Shown here: piece by piece, positions 6,338 through 7,742 of the stretch
Position numbering within the stretch: position 1 is the stretch's first letter
Layout of the letters: each line of letters begins with the position of its first letter
Assembly: GCA_030683195.1 (NCBI GenBank)
Contig: JAUXQA010000351.1
Location: forward strand, 1 to 7,742
From: Rhodoferax sp.
GTDB lineage: Bacteria; Pseudomonadota; Gammaproteobacteria; Burkholderiales; Burkholderiaceae_C
DNA: 7,742 nt
Direction: 5' to 3'
Made by a program: the position numbers and the translations under genes
Notes under the pieces: model-generated
The model's database searches: none
What the model was told of the DNA's origin: nothing
The model's input: the letters and a program-made list of their open reading frames with translations, nothing else

Positions 6338-7742
6338 TCAGCACTCTTCGGCCCAGCAAAAGCCGTCTCGCGCAATCATGGCGCTCGCAGCGCTCGGACC
6401 CCAGCTGCCTGCGGCATATTGCCGCGGGCCCTGGGTGTCATTTTTCCAGTGCTCCAGAATCGGTTCGACCCAACGCCAGGCTTCAATTTGCTCATCGCTG
6501 CGGACAAACAAATTCAGACGACCATCAATCACATCAAGCAACAGACGTTCGTAGGCGCCAACGCGTTCGGCGCCAAAGCGCTTGTCAAAGTCGAGATCCA
6601 GCTGCACCGGGGACAGAGTTTGGGCTGCTGCTGCGGTGCTTTGCCGGTTGGTTTGCTGCGCCAGCAAATGCAGCTCCAGCCCATCTTTGGGTTGGAGGTT
6701 GATGACCAGCCGGTTGGCCATGTCGGCGTGGGAGTTGAAAATGGCGTGCGGCGTGGGCCTGAAGTTCACCACAATGCGGGCGTCACGCCCGGCCAAGCGC
6801 TTGCCGGTGCGAATATAAAAAGGTACGCCAGCCCAGCGCCAGTTAGAGATTTCTGTGCGCAGTGCAACAAAGGTCTCGGTTTGGCTCTGCGGGTCGACAC
6901 CGGGTTCTTCCCGGTAGGCCAATGCAGGGGCGCCGCTGATAGTGCCTGCGCCATATTGGCCGCGAATGACATCCTGGGTGAGCGTCTCGGGTGTCCAAGG
7001 CTTGAGCGAGCGCAGCACTTTGAGTTTTTCGTCGCGGATGGCATCGGCATGCGCGTTGATGGGAGGTTCCATTCCGATGGCGCACAACAGTTGCAGTGCG
7101 TGGTTTTGCACCATGTCGCGCAGGGCTCCGGTCGTCTCATAAAACGCGCCCCGCTTCTCAACACCGAGGTCTTCCGCAATCGTGATCTGGATGTTGGCAA
7201 TGTGTTCCCGGCGCCAAAGAGGCTCAAACAGGGCGTTGCCAAAGCGCAGCGCAAACAAGTTTTGCACGGCGGGCTTGCCCAGGTAGTGGTCAATCCGGAA
7301 AACCTGCTTTTCACCAAAAAACCGGCAAACGGTCTCGTTGATGGCCCGGTTGCTGGCCAAGTCGTGGCCCAGTGGTTTTTCCAGCACCACACGGGTGTGG
7401 GGTGTGTTGAGGCCGGCGGCGCCGAGTTGTTCGCACACTGTGGTGAACAGGGCCGGTGCCGTGGCGACATACATCACCACAGTGTCTACCTGGCGCTGTC
7501 CCAATGCTGCGGCCAACAGGGCGTAGTCGTCGGGGCGAGATAAATCCATGCGGACGTATTCGAGCAGGTCGGCAAACCGGGTGAATTCTTCTTCGCTGGG
7601 GCGCTTGGCCAGTTCTACATTCTCAAACCGGCTGCGGATCAGGGTCCGATACTGCTCATGGCTAAGGTCATCGCGGCCCACGCCAACAATGCGGCCCTCT
7701 GCGGGCAGCGTGCCATGACGAAACGCCTGAAACAGGGCTGGC
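6338..7742 (-). CDS. zwf: Glucose-6-phosphate 1-dehydrogenase, N terminus cut by window edge
   Basis: The last 467 residues of Zwf are present, and the frame stays open to base 7742. The visible protein begins PALFQAFRHGTLP, so roughly 20 residues with the GxxGDL nucleotide-binding loop lie outside. A GTG at 7681 is internal, since it sits within the conserved RIVGVGRDDL. Zwf oxidises glucose 6-phosphate to 6-phosphogluconolactone with NAD(P)+, feeding the oxidative pentose phosphate and Entner-Doudoroff routes in the cytoplasm. Visible motifs are VVLEKPLGHD, the active-site RIDHYLGK (7274-7297), and MVQNHALQLL, whose histidine (codon 7100-7102) matches the catalytic base. FYIRTGKRL and the C-terminal WRWVEPILEHW are also typical. 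The residue after RIDHYLGK is Pro, where many homologues have Glu. The TGA stop is at 6338-6340, followed by hexR, which looks co-transcribed. Confidence 0.96.
   Translation of the reverse strand, partial: PALFQAFRHGTLPAEGRIVGVGRDDLSHEQYRTLIRSRFENVELAKRPSEEEFTRFADLLEYVRMDLSRPDDYALLAAALGQRQVDTVVMYVATAPALFTTVCEQLGAAGLNTPHTRVVLEKPLGHDLASNRAINETVCRFFGEKQVFRIDHYLGKPAVQNLFALRFGNALFEPLWRREHIANIQITIAEDLGVEKRGAFYETTGALRDMVQNHALQLLCAIGMEPPINAHADAIRDEKLKVLRSLKPWTPETLTQDVIRGQYGAGTISGAPALAYREEPGVDPQSQTETFVALRTEISNWRWAGVPFYIRTGKRLAGRDARIVVNFRPTPHAIFNSHADMANRLVINLQPKDGLELHLLAQQTNRQSTAAAAQTLSPVQLDLDFDKRFGAERVGAYERLLLDVIDGRLNLFVRSDEQIEAWRWVEPILEHWKNDTQGPRQYAAGSWGPSAASAMIARDGFCWAEEC

Noticed and set aside
6275..7543. 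422-codon open frame antisense to zwf
   Set aside because: Zwf on the minus strand is unmistakable. The antisense product has no recognisable domain and its start lies inside hexR.
1..7742. Mobile element, prophage, CRISPR array, tRNA or rRNA
   Set aside because: No transposase-like protein, terminal inverted repeats, regularly spaced repeats or tRNA-like fold was noticed, and all large frames are housekeeping or transport genes.

Overview
The window reads as ordinary chromosome from a betaproteobacterium, most likely a member of the Comamonadaceae (the Rhodoferax, Polaromonas and Curvibacter neighbourhood). This rests on the style of the encoded proteins: an Omp32-like general porin ending in Phe, Coq7 as the ubiquinone hydroxylase, a solute-binding protein without a lipobox, and a zwf-hexR pair. 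It also rests on the moderately high GC content. No phage, IS, CRISPR or RNA gene was found, and the genus call is an inference from memory of the families.

Left part (1-928): the 3' end of an OsmC-family gene (+) runs directly into the 3' end of coq7 (-), and the two stop codons abut with no bases between them. Next is a 343-bp divergent spacer (929-1271) that must carry both the coq7 promoter and the promoter and leader of the porin gene. The porin (1272-2324, +) is followed by a very clear intrinsic terminator at 2362-2398.

Middle part (2399-5465): after a 171-bp spacer come an M20-family amidohydrolase and, 29 bp downstream, a periplasmic family-5 (peptide-type) solute-binding protein. 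They look like a two-gene operon for taking up and hydrolysing a peptide or N-acyl amino acid. No permease or ATPase genes are present, so the binding protein must share a transporter encoded elsewhere. A 16-codon upstream reading frame ends exactly on the hydrolase start (TGATG). A strong hairpin without a U-tract closes the operon.

Right part (5466-7742): on the minus strand, zwf (glucose-6-phosphate dehydrogenase, missing its N terminus at the window edge) is followed 23 bp later by hexR, an RpiR-type regulator with an HTH and a SIS domain. This is the oxidative pentose phosphate / Entner-Doudoroff entry enzyme together with the kind of regulator that senses Entner-Doudoroff intermediates.

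I do not see a previously undescribed system. The points most worth a second look are the structured porin leader with an orphan Shine-Dalgarno motif, the coupled mini-ORF in front of the hydrolase, the permease-less binding protein, and the co-oriented zwf-hexR arrangement.
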